Shown here: positions 44,721 to 52,970 of the stretch, one piece after another
Layout: each line of letters opens with the position of its first letter
Numbering within the stretch: position 1 is the stretch's first letter
Assembly (NCBI RefSeq): GCF_042685085.1
Contig: NZ_JBHUMM010000023.1
Span: 1-64,000 of the forward strand
Direction: 5' to 3'
Length of the DNA stretch: 64,000 nt
Source of the DNA: Marinicrinis sediminis
GTDB taxonomy: Bacteria; Bacillota; Bacilli; Paenibacillales; KCTC-33676
Program-made: the position numbers and the translations under genes
The notes under the pieces: model-generated
What the model saw: the letters and a program-made list of their open reading frames with translations, nothing else
What the model was told of the DNA's origin: nothing
Database searches by the model: none

Positions 44721-45831
44721 CTATTCACGGATGATCATTTTTCGCAAATAGGCATCAATAAACGTGTCCAGATCGCCATCCATTACGGCATCCACATTGC
44801 CCGTCTCTACCTGGGTACGATGATCCTTGACCATGCTGTATGGATGGAAGACGTAGGATCGAATCTGACTGCCCCAAGCGATATCCGATTGCTCTCCCCG
44901 AATGGCTGCCAGTTCTTGCTTTTGTTCCTCGATCTTTCTTTCATACAGTTTGGAACGCAGCATTTTCATCGCGCGTTCACGATTTTGTATCTGTGAGCGT
45001 TCAGACTGGCAAGTTACGACGACATTGGTCGGCAGATGGGTAATCCGCACAGCCGAATCGGTCGTATTGATATGCTGGCCGCCTGCTCCACTCGCCCGGT
45101 AGGTATCGATTTTCAAATCTTCGGTTCGAATCTCGATATCCCCGATTTCATCATCAATTTCCGGCACCACATCGCACGAAACGAAGGAGGTATGCCTTCT
45201 GCCAGAGGAGTCGAACGGGGAGATGCGTACCAAGCGATGCACGCCTTTCTCTGCTTTCAGATAGCCATAAGCATTGTAGCCCTTAATCAGCAGCGTTACA
45301 CTCTTCACACCCGCTTCATCACCAGGCAAATAGTTGAGGACTTCTACTTTGAACTGCTTGTCTTCGGCCCAGCGGCGGTACATCCGCAGCAGCATTTCTG
45401 CCCAATCCTGAGATTCCGTCCCCCCCGCACCCGGATGCAGCTCCAAGATGGCATTGGTTTTATCATAAGGTTCACTGAGCAGCAACTGAAGCTCATACTT
45501 CTCCAGTCGTTCGGTCAGTGCCGGCACGCCATCTATCACTTCTTGGGCGGCGTCTGTATCCTGTTCTTCCTGTGCCAGTTCCATCATCATCTGCAAGTCT
45601 TCATAGCTGTCAAACAGCTGCTGAAACTGTTGGACCACTTCTTTGACGGCATTTGCTTCCGAGATGACTTTTTGCGCTGACTCGTTGTCATTCCAGAAAT
45701 CCGGATCACTCATCTTGATTTCGAAGTTCTCGATTTGCTCAAGCTTGAGATCTAAGTCAAAGAGACCCCCTAAGCTGCTCTAATCGATCCCCAAGCTCAC
45801 GCATTTCCTGCTTCACTTCTGCTTCAAACAT
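44721..45831 (-). CDS. prfB: Peptide chain release factor 2, programmed +1 frameshift
   Basis: RF2 recognises UGA and UAA. Translation begins at ATG 45829-45831 (behind GAGGTG), reads 24 codons ending ..LRGSL, and meets TGA at 45757-45759. The context AGGGGG-TCT-CTT-TGA-C is the classic RF2 autoregulatory site: an internal Shine-Dalgarno, the slippery CTT and the poor UGAC stop. After a +1 slip the frame continues D-LDLKLEQIE and then the main body to 44721, giving 369 residues. The body contains the stop-recognition loop region and the GGQ motif in ASGAGGQHINTTD. It lies 21 bases after secA and is cotranscribed. Confidence 0.96.
45757..45772 (-). promoter_or_regulatory. RF2 frameshift signal
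   Basis: AGGGGGTCTCTTTGAC on the minus strand (45756-45771 region): a Shine-Dalgarno-like AGGGGG three bases before CTT, then TGA followed by C. When RF2 is scarce the ribosome slips forward at CTT and completes the protein. Confidence 0.95.
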
Positions 45832-45852
45832 GTGGCTCACCTCTTCATTGAT

Positions 45853-48363
45853 TTACGCTCTGCCGCAGCATTGCTTGTATTTCTTGCCGCTTCCGCATAC
45901 ACACGGGTCATTGCGACCGATCTGCTGTTCGCGTCTGACCGGTTTTTTCGGCGCCGGCTCTTCCTTCGGATTGACAGCCTGACCTTCTGCCACAGCTTCA
46001 CGCTTTACATTCTGTTCAACGACAGATTTAAAGATATATCGAGTGACTTCCTCTTGTACGGTTCCAATCATTTGCTCGAACATTTCAAAACCTTCGAACT
46101 GGTATTCTCTCAGCGGATCGGTATTGCCGTACGCCCGCAGATGAATCCCTTGACGCAGCTGGTCCATCGCGTCGATGTGATCCATCCATTTGCTGTCTAC
46201 GGCGCGCAGGGTAACCACTTTCTCGAATTCACGCATCATCTCCGCGCCCATGGCTTCTTCACGCTCTGCATACTGGGTTTCTACCAATTCGGTAAAGTAT
46301 TCGATGATTTCCTCTTTTTCTTTGCCTTTCAGATCAGCCGTTTTTACCTGATGATCTTCGTTCAGGAATGTGGCGTTTGCATAGTCTACCACGGCATCCA
46401 GATCCCATTCCTCAGGGATCACATCGTCGGCACAGTGAGCTTCGACAATTCGGCTGACGACAGGGGTAACCATGCCCCAGACGACATCGCGAATGTTCTC
46501 GGACTCCAGCACTTCCTTGCGCTGTTTGTATATAATCATGCGCTGCTGGTTCATGACATCATCATATTGTAGTACAATTTTACGAACGTCAAAGTTGTTG
46601 CCCTCTACCCGCTTCTGGGCAGATTCAATGGCTTTGCTGACCAGTCTGCTCTCAATCGGCTGATCCTCTTCAAAGCCCAGTCGTTCCATTACATTCATAA
46701 TATTGTCTGAACCGAATCTGCGCATCAGTTCATCTTCAAGGGAAATGAAGAATTGGGTAGAACCCGGATCTCCCTGACGGCCTGCACGTCCGCGCAACTG
46801 GTTATCAATACGGCGACTCTCATGACGCTCCGTACCAATAATATGCAGTCCGCCAAGGTCATGTACACCTTCACCCAGCATAATATCGGTTCCCCGGCCT
46901 GCCATGTTCGTCGCAATGGTGACGGCCCCTGCCTGACCTGCCTGGGCCACGATTGCGGCTTCTTCCGCATGGAACTTGGCATTGAGCACCTGATGAGAAA
47001 TCCCTTTTTTCTTCAGCATCTGAGCGATCAGTTCGGATTTTTCAATGGATACGGTACCCACCAGAACCGGCTGCCGTTTGGCATGGCGCTCGGAAATTTC
47101 TTCTACGACCATTTTATATTTACTGCGTTCGTTTTTATATACGGCATCTGCCAGATCCTGACGAATCATCGGACGATTGGTCGGAATGATGATGACAGTC
47201 AGGCCATAAATTTTATGGAATTCTTCTTCCTCTGTTTTCGCTGTACCAGTCATGCCCGACAGCTTTTGGTACATACGGAAATAGTTCTGGAACGTAATAG
47301 TCGCCAAGGTCATGCTTTCATTCTGAATCTTAATCTGTTCCTTGGCTTCAATGGCTTGATGCAACCCATCGCTATAGCGACGACCTGTCATCAGGCGACC
47401 GGTAAATTCATCAACAATGACCACTTGATCTTCCTGCACGACATAATCCACATCGCGCCTCATGATGACATGAGCCTTCAGTGCCTGGGTAATGTGATGA
47501 TTGAGGGTCACATGCTGATGATCAAACAGATTTTCAATGCCAAACGCTTTCTCTGCTTTTTCGACACCTTCCTCCGTGAGCGTCACATTCTTGATCTTCT
47601 CGTCGGTGTTGTAGTCGGTGCCCCCTTGCAGTGTGCGTACGAAGCGATCAGCAGCCACATAAAGCTGGGTGGACTTTGCCGCCTGTCCCGAAATAATGAG
47701 TGGTGTTCTTGCCTCATCAATGAGAATGGAATCCACTTCATCAATGACGGCATAGGAAAGCGGGCGCTGTACCATTTGCTCTTTGTACAGCACCATATTG
47801 TCTCTCAAATAGTCAAAACCGAATTCATTGTTCGTCCCGTACGTAATGTCACAAGCATATGCCTGCTTCTTCTGTTCGTGGGAAAGGCTGTTCAGGTTGC
47901 ATCCTACCGTCATGCCCAGGAATTCATAGACCTGGGACATCTGCTCGCTCTGTGTGGAGGACAAGTAGTCATTGACCGTGATAACATGCACGCCGTTGCC
48001 AGCGAGCGCATTCAAATAGGCCGGCAAGGTCGCCACGAGGGTCTTCCCTTCCCCGGTTCGCATCTCGGCAATTTTCCCTTCGTGCAACACCATTCCACCG
48101 ATCAGCTGCACATCAAAATGACGCATGCCGAGGGTGCGTTTAGAGGCTTCACGAACGGTTGCAAAGGCTTCTTCTAGCAGATCGTCCAGGCTCTCGCCCT
48201 TCTCCAATCGGGATTTGTATTCATTTGTCTTGCCCTGAAGCTCTTCATCGCTGAGCTTTTGCATGTCCGGCTCAAGCTCATTGATTCGCTCCACTCTTTT
48301 GTATAAACGCTTTAGTTCGCGTTCATTTTGATCACCAAATATTTTCTTCACTAATCCAAGCAT
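45853..48363 (-). CDS. secA: Preprotein translocase ATPase SecA
   Basis: Motor that pushes preproteins through SecYEG. 836 residues: Walker A MRTGEGKTLV (GEGKT at 104-108), DEVDSILIDEARTPLIISG, the preprotein cross-linking and helical scaffold domains, and a C-terminal SEC-C zinc motif NDPCVCGSGKKYKQCC that binds SecB or lipids in other species. ATG 48361-48363 follows AAAGGGG by seven bases. Confidence 0.98.
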   Translation of the reverse strand: MLGLVKKIFGDQNERELKRLYKRVERINELEPDMQKLSDEELQGKTNEYKSRLEKGESLDDLLEEAFATVREASKRTLGMRHFDVQLIGGMVLHEGKIAEMRTGEGKTLVATLPAYLNALAGNGVHVITVNDYLSSTQSEQMSQVYEFLGMTVGCNLNSLSHEQKKQAYACDITYGTNNEFGFDYLRDNMVLYKEQMVQRPLSYAVIDEVDSILIDEARTPLIISGQAAKSTQLYVAADRFVRTLQGGTDYNTDEKIKNVTLTEEGVEKAEKAFGIENLFDHQHVTLNHHITQALKAHVIMRRDVDYVVQEDQVVIVDEFTGRLMTGRRYSDGLHQAIEAKEQIKIQNESMTLATITFQNYFRMYQKLSGMTGTAKTEEEEFHKIYGLTVIIIPTNRPMIRQDLADAVYKNERSKYKMVVEEISERHAKRQPVLVGTVSIEKSELIAQMLKKKGISHQVLNAKFHAEEAAIVAQAGQAGAVTIATNMAGRGTDIMLGEGVHDLGGLHIIGTERHESRRIDNQLRGRAGRQGDPGSTQFFISLEDELMRRFGSDNIMNVMERLGFEEDQPIESRLVSKAIESAQKRVEGNNFDVRKIVLQYDDVMNQQRMIIYKQRKEVLESENIRDVVWGMVTPVVSRIVEAHCADDVIPEEWDLDAVVDYANATFLNEDHQVKTADLKGKEKEEIIEYFTELVETQYAEREEAMGAEMMREFEKVVTLRAVDSKWMDHIDAMDQLRQGIHLRAYGNTDPLREYQFEGFEMFEQMIGTVQEEVTRYIFKSVVEQNVKREAVAEGQAVNPKEEPAPKKPVRREQQIGRNDPCVCGSGKKYKQCCGRA

Positions 48364-48431
48364 GGGTTGTCCCCTTTCAGCGTTCTTGCCGCAGCATATC
48401 CCTGTGTGTTCGATACACATACTTAGTTAGA

Positions 48432-48460
48432 ATATTAACAGTTTGAACCAGTTGATTCAA
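48432..48460 (-). promoter_or_regulatory. secA-prfB promoter
   Basis: TTGAAT (48455-48460) and TAATAT (48432-48437), 17 bases apart on the minus strand, between the hpf terminator and secA. Confidence 0.55.
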
Positions 48461-48497
48461 CAGCTTATATTTTGGAAGATTAGAGTAGGTCTACGTA

Positions 48498-48530
48498 GAA
48501 AAGCTTCACTCCCTCGGAGTGAAGCTTTTC
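48498..48530 (-). terminator. Terminator behind hpf
   Basis: A perfect 15-bp stem GAAAAGCTTCACTCC (48498-48512) with GGAGTGAAGCTTTTC (48516-48530). The T run is inside the stem, so it may be a moderate terminator or pause. Confidence 0.75.
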
Positions 48531-48542
48531 ATCAGCGCTCAT

Positions 48543-49112
48543 TTATTTAGCAGGTTCGATAACCCCGTACTTTCCATCGTTACGTTTATAAACGACGTTC
48601 ACTTCACTCGTATCCATGTTGGAGAATACGAAAAAGTTATGTCCAATCATGTTCATCTGCAGAATCGCTTCTTCTATGTCCATCGGTTTCAAGTCGAAGC
48701 GTTTGGTTCGAACGAGTTCGAAATCTTCTTCTGCGTCCGGCTCATGAGGGGCAACAGCCGTATTGCCGATCTGCTCATAATTTTCCTTGAACAGGCTCTT
48801 CATTCCGCCTTGCTGACGAACTTTGCGATTCACTTTCGTTTTATGTTTGCGAATTTGTCTTTCCAGTTTGTCGACCACCAGATCGATGGAAGCATACATA
48901 TCTTGACCTTTTTCCTCTGCACGAAGCAGTACACCTGTAAGCGGAATGGTCACTTCAACAATTTGTACATCTTTGATCACGCTTAAGGTGACATGTACAT
49001 CGGAAGTAGGGGGAGCATCGAAATATCTTTCGAGTTTGCTCAGCTTTTTCTCTACATATTCTTTCAAAGCTGCTGTTACTTCAATCTGATTACCGCGAAT
49101 ATGAAATCTCAT
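48543..49112 (-). CDS. hpf: Long ribosome hibernation promoting factor
   Basis: 189 residues. An N-terminal HPF/YfiA (S30AE) domain (RFHIRGNQIEVTAALKEYVEKKLSKLERYF..), a basic linker (RKHKTKVNRKVRQ), and the C-terminal domain of the long form (ELVRTKRFDLKPMDIEEAILQMNMIGHNFFVF) that dimerises to pair 70S ribosomes into 100S particles. Start ATG 49110-49112, eight bases after AAAGGAGG; a TTG two codons earlier is too close. It precedes secA as in Bacillus (yvyD). Confidence 0.96.
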   Translation of the reverse strand: MRFHIRGNQIEVTAALKEYVEKKLSKLERYFDAPPTSDVHVTLSVIKDVQIVEVTIPLTGVLLRAEEKGQDMYASIDLVVDKLERQIRKHKTKVNRKVRQQGGMKSLFKENYEQIGNTAVAPHEPDAEEDFELVRTKRFDLKPMDIEEAILQMNMIGHNFFVFSNMDTSEVNVVYKRNDGKYGVIEPAK

Positions 49113-49138
49113 GTGCAACTCCTCCTTTACTTGGCTCT

Positions 49139-49168
49139 ATTGTATCATAGTCGAATAGGCGACTTCAA
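49139..49168 (-). promoter_or_regulatory. hpf promoter
   Basis: TTGAAG (49163-49168) and TACAAT (49139-49144), 18 bases apart on the minus strand, 27 bases before the start codon. This looks like a vegetative promoter; no clear SigB or SigH element was found. Confidence 0.5.
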
Positions 49169-49417
49169 AAAATCTTTACGATTTTTTTGAGGTTTCTGTC
49201 CCTTTTCGTCCATTGTGTTACACTGCTCCCAACTGTGAATAAAATCATAGCTTGCAGCCTGGGACGTCTACCTCGATTCGTTTACTCTATTCATTTATAT
49301 GAGAGACATATAGAGCCTCTATCCTCATACACAGGTTGGATGGGTTTGAATCTGCGCTTCCGAACTTTCCCTCATCTATATGGCACTCAATTATATAGCA
49401 TTCAATCTGACTCATTT
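49169..49417. other. Intergenic stretch between hpf promoter and kelch terminator
   Basis: Nothing that I can support as a gene or structured RNA. It holds the region upstream of the hpf -35 and the area beyond the kelch gene's terminator. Short open frames lack ribosome binding sites. Confidence 0.5.
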
Positions 49418-49443
49418 AAAAAAATCCCTGCCTGTGGCAGGGA
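49418..49443 (-). terminator. Terminator behind the kelch gene
   Basis: Arms TCCCTGCC (49425-49432) and GGCAGGGA (49436-49443) with a three-base loop and a T run on the minus strand (49418-49425). Confidence 0.9.
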
Positions 49444-49454
49444 CTAATTTTTGA

Positions 49455-50882
49455 TTATACAAATGTATACTCATTGATTTCAAAAAACATCATTTTGTCA
49501 AAAATAATATAGTCTGTTCTACTTATAAAGGGACCGATATTGCTGGTTTTTTGAATTTTGTAATAAGGTAATCCAATACCTGCATCCCGATTGCTATACC
49601 AGTCAAGGAACTGATTCACTTCAGTCATGGAAAGATCATATTCCTTTTCTAGACCATTTTGCATTGTAATGACCAATATTGCCCGATTGTCATAATTAGG
49701 CGTAGCTGAGACTTCATTTGAATAGGTGCTCTCTACTTGATCAATGGCTGTAACGACATAATAATACGTTGTGCCATTGGTGAGATTTGCATCTGTATAC
49801 GTGGTGCCAGCTAATGAGGTAGCAACGGTTGTGTATGGTCCTCCGGATGTCGTGCTTCGTTTTACATTGTAACCTATCGCATCTGTTACCGCTTCCCAAT
49901 TCAACACTACCTGCTGATTGCCGGCATTTGCTGTCAGATTAAGAGGAGCGTCCGGTTGAGCTACATAAGCATCCACCCGATCCAAAACATCTGCCCCATA
50001 ACCACCGAATGTAATAATCTCATTATTCATTACAGCGGTTCCAAAACCTCTTTTTGCAATCGGCAAGTTTCCAAAGTTGGTCCAACTGTTGCTAGCGGGA
50101 TTATAGCTTTCAATGGAAGTTAGATTACTGCCATTGTAACCACCGAGCACCAGAATTTGTTGATTATAAATGACTGCACTCATATTGCTTCGACTTGTAG
50201 ATAAGCTTGATTTGGTTGTCCAAGTATTTGTGGCAGGATCATACATCTCCATGGTATTTACATAAGAACTTAAAGCCTTCCCACCCATTACATATATTTT
50301 TCCTGATAACACAACCGAATCCATATTTTCTCTAGGTGTTAGCATATTGCTCGCTGTGCTCCATGTGTCATTCTGAGGATCATAGATTTCAACAACATCT
50401 TGATATGTTTGCCCGTTTCCACCACCGATCACATATATTTTATTATTCAGCATAACTGCACTAGCTAAATATCTAGCTACTGTCATAGGAGTTAAAGTTG
50501 TCCATGTATTTGTGACCGGGTTATATTTTTCAACGGTGTTTAGGGGGACTTGAGGGGATACATTCGATGTTCCTCCAAAAACATAAATCTCTCCATTATA
50601 AACTGCAGTGTCTGCTTGCCACCTGGAAGTAGGCGCATCTGCTTTTTGTGTCCAAGTTTTCAAATTCACATCAAATTCATACACACTATTCAAAACATTT
50701 GTGCCATCATATCCCCCAATCACATAAACTTTATCACCGACACTGGCATAAGCGAAGTTTGTCGTCTTTTTCGGTAATTCTGTGAATGTAGTCCAAACAT
50801 TACTTCCCGATGCTGAAGATATAAGACTGAATAATAACAGCAAGCTAAACAAAAATGGAATGATCACTTTTCTTTTTTTCAT
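49455..50882 (-). CDS. Secreted kelch-repeat and fibronectin III protein
   Basis: 475 residues. Signal peptide (KKRKVIIPFLFSLLLLFSLISSASG), then six kelch repeats of about 47-50 residues (recurring VYVIGGYDG.., NTVEKYNP..NTWT) forming a beta propeller to about 310, a fibronectin III domain (about 315-400, APLNLTANAGNQQVVLNWEAV), and a C-terminal segment of about 75 residues of unknown type. Kelch/FN3 proteins are surface binding modules; the ligand is unknown. ATG 50880-50882 lies eight bases after AGGAG. Its codon use is clearly more AT-rich than its neighbours, suggesting acquisition. It has its own promoter and terminator. Confidence 0.9.
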   Translation of the reverse strand: MKKRKVIIPFLFSLLLLFSLISSASGSNVWTTFTELPKKTTNFAYASVGDKVYVIGGYDGTNVLNSVYEFDVNLKTWTQKADAPTSRWQADTAVYNGEIYVFGGTSNVSPQVPLNTVEKYNPVTNTWTTLTPMTVARYLASAVMLNNKIYVIGGGNGQTYQDVVEIYDPQNDTWSTASNMLTPRENMDSVVLSGKIYVMGGKALSSYVNTMEMYDPATNTWTTKSSLSTSRSNMSAVIYNQQILVLGGYNGSNLTSIESYNPASNSWTNFGNLPIAKRGFGTAVMNNEIITFGGYGADVLDRVDAYVAQPDAPLNLTANAGNQQVVLNWEAVTDAIGYNVKRSTTSGGPYTTVATSLAGTTYTDANLTNGTTYYYVVTAIDQVESTYSNEVSATPNYDNRAILVITMQNGLEKEYDLSMTEVNQFLDWYSNRDAGIGLPYYKIQKTSNIGPFISRTDYIIFDKMMFFEINEYTFV

Positions 50883-51015
50883 GTATACATCTCCTGTCAA
50901 ATTTTAATCGAGTACTGGAATGAATGAGGCCGAAACTATCACTTCTTTCGGTAGTGAAAAAACCGTCGAGCATGTTTTTCATGAAGATTATGTATTTCCT
51001 TATGAACGAGTTCAT
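50845..51015 (-). CDS. Possible leader peptide overlapping the kelch gene start
   Basis: A 56-codon frame beginning at ATG 51013-51015 behind a perfect AGGAGG (four bases away), only about 45 bases from the predicted transcription start, and ending inside the kelch coding sequence in another frame. The product (MNSFIRKYIIFMKNMLDGFF..) has no recognised domain. It could regulate translation of the kelch gene, or be chance. Confidence 0.3.
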   Translation of the reverse strand: MNSFIRKYIIFMKNMLDGFFTTERSDSFGLIHSSTRLKFDRRCIHEKKKSDHSIFV

Positions 51016-51066
51016 TCCACCTCCTATTTCAGTATTGTGAACATAAATGTAGGGGACAACGTCTAA

Positions 51067-51095
51067 ATAGTAAGGCAATGGTTTGGTTTTTTCAA
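51067..51095 (-). promoter_or_regulatory. Promoter of the kelch gene
   Basis: TTGAAA (51090-51095) and TACTAT (51067-51072), 17 bases apart on the minus strand. It predicts a leader of about 178 bases. Confidence 0.55.
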
Positions 51096-51125
51096 GAAAT
51101 TCCTTCCTTTAGTAAAGTCCAGAAA

Positions 51126-51174
51126 TAAAATAAGGCTTCCCTCCTTGTCATAGCAATGACAAGAAAGGAAGCCT
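51126..51174 (-). terminator. Terminator behind the cold-shock gene
   Basis: Arms AGGCTTCC (51133-51140) and GGAAGCCT (51167-51174), an inner TTGTCA/TGACAA stem, and TTATTTTATTT on the minus strand. Confidence 0.85.
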
Positions 51175-51236
51175 GTTGGGCTAATCGTTCAAAATGAAAC
51201 CATCTATATCGGTACCTCTCATTTAGAGGATGATGA

Positions 51237-51434
51237 TTACAATTTTATTACGTTAGCAGCTTGAGGTCCGCGAGCGCCTTCAACGATGTCGAATTCGACT
51301 TCTTGACCTTCTTCTAATGTTTTGAAACCTTCAGATTGGATTGCGGAAAAATGAACAAAAACGTCTCCGCCTTCTTCTGTTTCGATGAAACCGTAACCTT
51401 TTTCTGCGTTAAACCATTTCACTTTACCTTGCAT
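51237..51434 (-). CDS. Cold-shock protein (CspA/CspB family)
   Basis: 65 residues, an OB-fold RNA chaperone with RNP1 (KGYGFI) and RNP2 (VFVHF) and the usual C-terminal GPQAANVIKL. ATG 51432-51434 follows AAGGGA by nine bases. Such proteins melt RNA secondary structure in growth and in the cold. The short leader of about 50 bases argues against the long cold-sensing leader of E. coli cspA. Confidence 0.96.
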   Translation of the reverse strand: MQGKVKWFNAEKGYGFIETEEGGDVFVHFSAIQSEGFKTLEEGQEVEFDIVEGARGPQAANVIKL

Positions 51435-51488
51435 GTAATACATTCCCTTCGTCTTCAAATACGTGAGTTTTGGGTATCCCACAATTTG

Positions 51489-51517
51489 AATATATCATTG
51501 GTCCTGTTTGATGTCAA
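51489..51517 (-). promoter_or_regulatory. Strong promoter of the cold-shock gene
   Basis: A perfect TTGACA (51512-51517) and TATATT (51489-51494), 17 bases apart on the minus strand. Confidence 0.75.
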
Positions 51518-51605
51518 TGTCCTTTCCACGCCGATCAAGCCCAAAATTATCTGAAAATTCGACTATTTACATCTTCTTCTCAAAATGAAAGCTTGTTTTC
51601 ATTGG

Positions 51606-51702
51606 TTATGCACAGATTTATCCACATTATCCACAGGTAGTTGCATCGGATTTGCACACAATGCGGGGGTCAGTTGTCCACATCAGGTTAACTTTATCCA
51701 CA
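51606..51702 (+). promoter_or_regulatory. DnaA-box cluster
   Basis: Three perfect TTATCCACA boxes (51618-51626, 51627-51635, 51694-51702) and two one-mismatch forms, TTATGCACA (51606-51614) and TTGTCCACA (51674-51682), all in the same direction within 97 bases. Two are directly abutted. The spacer between the cold-shock promoter and the end of the glycan operon has no other purpose that I can see. A DnaA-titrating or DnaA-regulated site is the best reading; no dnaA or dnaN gene is near, so it is not the classical origin. Confidence 0.75.
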
Positions 51703-51732
51703 AAAAAAGACCCCTCTGTAGATAAAGGGGTC
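51701..51732 (-). terminator. Terminator of the nonulosonate/acyl operon
   Basis: Arms GACCCCT (51709-51715) and AGGGGTC (51726-51732), then seven Ts on the minus strand. The last DnaA box abuts the T run. Confidence 0.9.
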
Positions 51733-51736
51733 ATGT

Positions 51737-52933
51737 CTACTTGTGATACACGAACGCTACTTTTTTAACGGCTTCAATGACATCATTTACATCCTCAGCT
51801 GTCATACCCGGGAAGATTGGAAGGGTCAGAGCGTGCTGATACCACTCTTCCGCTACTGGACACAGTCCCCTTGCATAACCGAGTTGCTCGTAATAAGGAT
51901 GCCAATACACTGGAATATAATGGACATGTACACCGATATTTTCTGCTCGCAACGCCTCGAAAAATTCTCTCCTGGAAGCTCGGAATGCCTCCGGATTCAA
52001 TTGCAATGAATACAAGTGCCATGCCGATTCTGTTTCCGTCAACTGCTTGGGCACAATGAGTCCGTCTATCTGTTCAAATGCAGTCGTATAAGCCTCGGCG
52101 ATAGCTCTGCGTTGCTGAGTGAAACTGAACAGCTTTCTGAGCTGCGAGCGGCCGAGAGAAGCTTGGATATCGGTCATCCGATAATTGTAGCCCAGTTCCT
52201 GCATTTCATAGTACCAGGCACCTTCCCGGTCTATCACAGTTGCATCGCGAACGATACCGTGAGAGCGAAAGCTTCTCAGCTGTGAAGCCACGCTTTCATC
52301 GTGAGTCGTAATCACACCGCCCTCTCCAGCGGTCACTGGCTTGACAGGATGGAAGCTGAACATCGCCATGTTGGAAGATGACCCAATTGGTTGCCCCTGA
52401 TGAGACGCTCCCAAAGCATGTGCAGCATCCTCAATCAACTGCAATCCATATCTGTTTGTCAGAGCACGCAAGGCTGTGAGGTCACAGGGCTGCCCCGTAA
52501 AGTGTACCGCCATAATCGCTTTTGTGCGAGATGTAATAGCCTGCTCAACGCTAGACGGGTCCAGATTATAGGTTTGTGGATCAATATCTGCGAATACCGG
52601 TCGGCCTCCACAATAAAGGACACAATTCGAACTGGCTGCAAAGGTAATGGGACTCGTAATGACTTCATCACCCTCTGTGATCCCCGCAACATGGCATGCG
52701 GCATGCAGCGCAGCCGTGCCGTTCGCAAAAGCGATGGCATCGCCAGCTCCCACTTCCTCGGCGACTGCTTGTTCAAATGCTTCAATTGCAGGTCCTTGTG
52801 TGAGATAGGGACTGCGCAATGTATCTACCACATGTGCGATGTCCTCCTCATCCAGCCATTGGCGTCCATATGGAAGCATGGTGCTTCGTATCGGGACACC
52901 GCCATGAATCGCCAGCGTGTTCAGATTTGTCAT
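51737..52933 (-). CDS. pseC: DegT/DnrJ/EryC1 sugar aminotransferase (PseC/SpsC-like)
   Basis: 398 residues of the PLP sugar aminotransferase family, with the pyridoxal lysine in FSFHPVKPVTAGEGGVI, preceded by LIEDAAHALGA. The best match in layout is PseC, which aminates UDP-4-keto-6-deoxy-L-AltNAc at C4 in pseudaminic acid synthesis; SpsC of the Bacillus spore coat glycan locus is equally close in type. Start ATG 52931-52933, ten bases after GAGAGG. Last gene of the operon, next to a matching nucleotide-sugar dehydratase/epimerase-like SDR. Confidence 0.88.
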   Translation of the reverse strand: MTNLNTLAIHGGVPIRSTMLPYGRQWLDEEDIAHVVDTLRSPYLTQGPAIEAFEQAVAEEVGAGDAIAFANGTAALHAACHVAGITEGDEVITSPITFAASSNCVLYCGGRPVFADIDPQTYNLDPSSVEQAITSRTKAIMAVHFTGQPCDLTALRALTNRYGLQLIEDAAHALGASHQGQPIGSSSNMAMFSFHPVKPVTAGEGGVITTHDESVASQLRSFRSHGIVRDATVIDREGAWYYEMQELGYNYRMTDIQASLGRSQLRKLFSFTQQRRAIAEAYTTAFEQIDGLIVPKQLTETESAWHLYSLQLNPEAFRASRREFFEALRAENIGVHVHYIPVYWHPYYEQLGYARGLCPVAEEWYQHALTLPIFPGMTAEDVNDVIEAVKKVAFVYHK

Positions 52934-52970
52934 GACCAGACATCCTCTCTGTGATCCGTTCATTCCTGTT

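Noticed and set aside
46753..48177. 474-codon open frame on the plus strand
   Set aside because: Lies wholly antisense to secA and its translation has no domain; it is a shadow of secA's codon pattern.
51543..51736. DnaA-box region as the chromosomal origin
   Set aside because: No dnaA, dnaN, rpmH or gidAB genes nearby and no marked AT-rich unwinding stretch; a secondary DnaA site is more likely.
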